Both the position numbers and the translations under genes were made by a program. The notes under the pieces were generated by a model, which saw only the letters and a list, made by a program, of their open reading frames with translations, did not search any database and was not told the origin of the DNA. 64,000 nucleotides of DNA, taken from JBCCSZ01 sp039821145. GTDB lineage: Bacteria; Bacteroidota; Bacteroidia; Chitinophagales; Saprospiraceae. This document shows positions 62,232 through 64,000 of the stretch, one piece after another. Where the stretch lies: positions 434,001-498,000 of the forward strand of contig JBCBOS010000001.1 in the NCBI GenBank assembly GCA_039821145.1. The letters run 5' to 3'. How positions within the stretch are numbered: position 1 is the stretch's first letter; each line of letters starts with the position of its first letter.

Positions 62232-62477
62232 GCTGCCAATCAGAAGAAAATTGGAGTTGGCAACAGAAGATCCAAAAATAAATTCCTACCTTAAAGGTAA
62301 CGCCAGCCCATCATAAGATACAAATGGCTCCCTTTCTACAGTCGGTCTCTGCATCGGCAAAACATCCTGAGGCTGGTTTTTTATAGACAAACAACAAAGA
62401 CCTTATTCAGATTCATCCCAACCATCAACACTGCTCTTTGCCGCACGACAAGCAAAGACGAACAAACGTATGCCAAC
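62232..62477. other. Intergenic region upstream of the GH9 gene
   Basis: The 246 bases hold no gene. A TACCTTAAAGGTA palindrome at about 62293-62305 could be a dimeric regulator site for the LuxR-type protein or the GH9 gene, but this is inference. Confidence 0.35.
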
Positions 62478-64000
62478 ATGAGAGTCTTTCCCCTTATCAT
62501 CTGCCTTTTGATCAGCATCAGTCTGACAGGACAAACTTATCCCAAACTCGTCGAGGTACTGCCACTCAATGCCCAAACCATCATGGTGCATTTTGACGAC
62601 GGCGAGGTGCGCCACCACCAACTGGGTGAGTCGCGAGGAACCGAATGGGTCATTGGGACGCCACTCAATACCACAGCGGCGTCGGCTGCCAATGCCTATC
62701 AAATCGTCAGCTCTGACGATCCGGCCTACCAAACGCCCCTCTCCCCTGCCTCTGTCAACCGAAAGTCCAAACCAACGGACTTTGCCTGGCTTTGTCAGGG
62801 ATGGAATGGCACGGGCTGCGTCAACACCGATGCAGATCACGCCAAAGAACATTGGTTGTATCTCAACCTACCGAGTCCGATGCAAAATGGCAACAGCTAT
62901 CAACTGCAGTTCCCAGGCCTCGCTGGCTTCGCCCCCGTCAGCATTGCCTTCGATGACAAGGCACACCGATCCGAAGCCATCCATGTCAACCAACTGGGCT
63001 ACGATCCCGTGGCAGGAGAAAAGTACGGCTATGTACACCATTGGCTGGGCGACGGCGGCGGCATGGACTTCAGCAGTTTTGCTGGCAATGCCTTTCACTT
63101 GGTCGATCAAAATGATGGCAGCCTGGCATTCAGCGGCAACCTGACATTCCGGACAGCCGAGGCCAACCAAGAATTTGCTTACACCAACGAAGCCCCACCC
63201 TACGGCAACCTCCTGGGGGTAGAAGCCTATGAATGCGATTTTTCCACCTTCCAAGATGTCGGGACCTACCGACTGTGCGTAGAAGGCATCGGCTGTTCTT
63301 TTCCCTTTGACATTTCGTCGACCGCCTACCAGTCTCCACTCGAATTCGTCCTCAATGGATTGTACCAACAACGCAGTGGCATTGCCACCACCGCACCATT
63401 TACCAACCAGCCCCGCCCTGCCCCCCACAATCCACTGTTGACACCGGGCTTTCGCGGCAAGCTGGTGTATTCTTCCTTCCGACACTCCGACATGAACGCA
63501 GGCGATGGCGAACCCGCCGACAAAGCAGACATCGATGCTGCCATTCTGGGGCCGCTCGACAGCTGGGGCTGGTACCAAGATGCTGGTGACTGGGACAGCT
63601 ACACCTCCCACGCCAAAGTCCCCCTCCTCTTGCTGTGGCTCTACGAAATGGCACCCAAAAAATTCGGAGACCTCCAGTTCAACCTCCCAGAAGCAGGCAA
63701 CAATTTCCCTGACTTGTTGGACGAAGCTGCTTGGCAACTGCGCTTTTACCATCGACTGCGACAAGAGTTGCTCGACAAAAATTACGGGACTGGTGGCGTA
63801 GGAGGAGGCCGGGTATTTGGCGATCTCTGGGGAGATGCCGAGCTGCCTGATGGCTCCACCATTGGCTCCTGGCAGGACACAGCCCGACAGTGGGTTTGTA
63901 CCGGAGAAGATCCTTTCATCACCTTCAAATACGCCGGAATGGCTGCCCAAATGGCGTGGCTCTTGCAGCGCGACACCTTGATCGATCCACAGAACATCGA
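62478..64000 (+). CDS. Glycoside hydrolase family 9 protein (5' part, cut by right edge)
   Basis: The frame is open from ATG at 62478 to the window end (507 codons, no stop). It starts with a signal peptide (MRVFPLIICLLISISLTGQ). Residues ~20-300 include the N-terminal Ig-like domain of GH9 enzymes (AIHVNQLGYDPVAGEKYGYVHH...). The (alpha/alpha)6 catalytic domain begins near residue 325 with GFRGKLVYSSFRHSDMN and has the nucleophile region YQDAGDWDSY (~371), where GH9 cellulases have YYDAGDHV/YGKY. NNFPDLLDEAAWQLRFY follows. GH9 enzymes cut beta-1,4-glucans or related polymers by inversion. The catalytic acid Glu lies beyond the window. It is likely surface-exported, and a C-terminal T9SS domain would be expected. 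Confidence 0.9.
   Translation, partial: MRVFPLIICLLISISLTGQTYPKLVEVLPLNAQTIMVHFDDGEVRHHQLGESRGTEWVIGTPLNTTAASAANAYQIVSSDDPAYQTPLSPASVNRKSKPTDFAWLCQGWNGTGCVNTDADHAKEHWLYLNLPSPMQNGNSYQLQFPGLAGFAPVSIAFDDKAHRSEAIHVNQLGYDPVAGEKYGYVHHWLGDGGGMDFSSFAGNAFHLVDQNDGSLAFSGNLTFRTAEANQEFAYTNEAPPYGNLLGVEAYECDFSTFQDVGTYRLCVEGIGCSFPFDISSTAYQSPLEFVLNGLYQQRSGIATTAPFTNQPRPAPHNPLLTPGFRGKLVYSSFRHSDMNAGDGEPADKADIDAAILGPLDSWGWYQDAGDWDSYTSHAKVPLLLLWLYEMAPKKFGDLQFNLPEAGNNFPDLLDEAAWQLRFYHRLRQELLDKNYGTGGVGGGRVFGDLWGDAELPDGSTIGSWQDTARQWVCTGEDPFITFKYAGMAAQMAWLLQRDTLIDPQNI

Noticed and set aside
1..64000. CRISPR arrays, tRNA or rRNA genes, prophage or transposon genes
   Set aside because: No regularly spaced direct repeats, cloverleaf with CCA-type acceptor, rRNA core, integrase or transposase was found.

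Overview
The window is chromosomal DNA from a free-living member of the Bacteroidota, most likely of the Saprospiria/Lewinella type. The supporting evidence is a set of large secreted proteins ending in type IX secretion (T9SS) C-terminal domains, a GldB-like gliding lipoprotein, PorT-type outer-membrane barrels, a SusC-like plug/barrel receptor, DUF2911 and DUF6503 proteins, Bacteroidota-type lipoboxes, and several TAnnTTTG (-7) promoter elements. I see no rRNA, tRNA, CRISPR array, insertion sequence, integrase or phage gene. The species assignment is inference.

Left (1-14,000): a biosynthetic locus read on the minus strand. One 3,884-residue hybrid NRPS-PKS megaenzyme has the order A-T-sulfotransferase-KS-AT-ACP-aminotransferase-C-A-T-TE. 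It is followed by an Sfp-like phosphopantetheinyl transferase homologue whose catalytic residues are replaced, and then by a TPR plus arginine-methyltransferase-like protein cut by the window edge. The assembly line should join an activated amino or hydroxy acid, one malonate unit that is transaminated to a beta-amine, and a second amino acid. The role of the embedded sulfotransferase is open.

Centre-left (14,700-31,000): a MazG/PRA-PH-like pyrophosphohydrolase; a 2,008-residue T9SS protein with two copies of a glycosidase-like domain; a CarH-like B12-binding MerR regulator divergent from a small DUF6435-like protein and an SDR; then housekeeping genes pyrD and nadC, an outer-membrane barrel, gldB, a 2-oxoglutarate/Fe(II) oxygenase and tatA. 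A regulatory trio follows: a four-repeat lipoprotein, an ECF sigma factor, and a protein that joins an anti-sigma-like N-terminus and transmembrane helix to an outer-membrane barrel.

Centre-right (33,600-50,100): two-domain FKBP isomerase, glucosaminidase, MscS channel, a 1,641-residue T9SS adhesin with dockerin-like and cohesin-like modules, a Lys-rich coiled-coil/HhH protein, pyruvate carboxylase, a DUF2911 protein and a DUF6503 lipoprotein.

Right (50,500-64,000): alpha/beta hydrolase, TonB-dependent-type receptor, a Ca3427-like substrate-binding-fold protein without signal peptide, a T9SS BNR-type protein, a two-component system (Reg_prop/Y_Y_Y histidine kinase and LuxR-type regulator separated by a small unknown gene), and the 5' part of a GH9 glycosidase. 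The most unusual regions are the megaenzyme with its pseudo-PPTase, the sigma/anti-sigma-barrel trio, and the light-regulator-like locus with a terminator-like hairpin in its leader.
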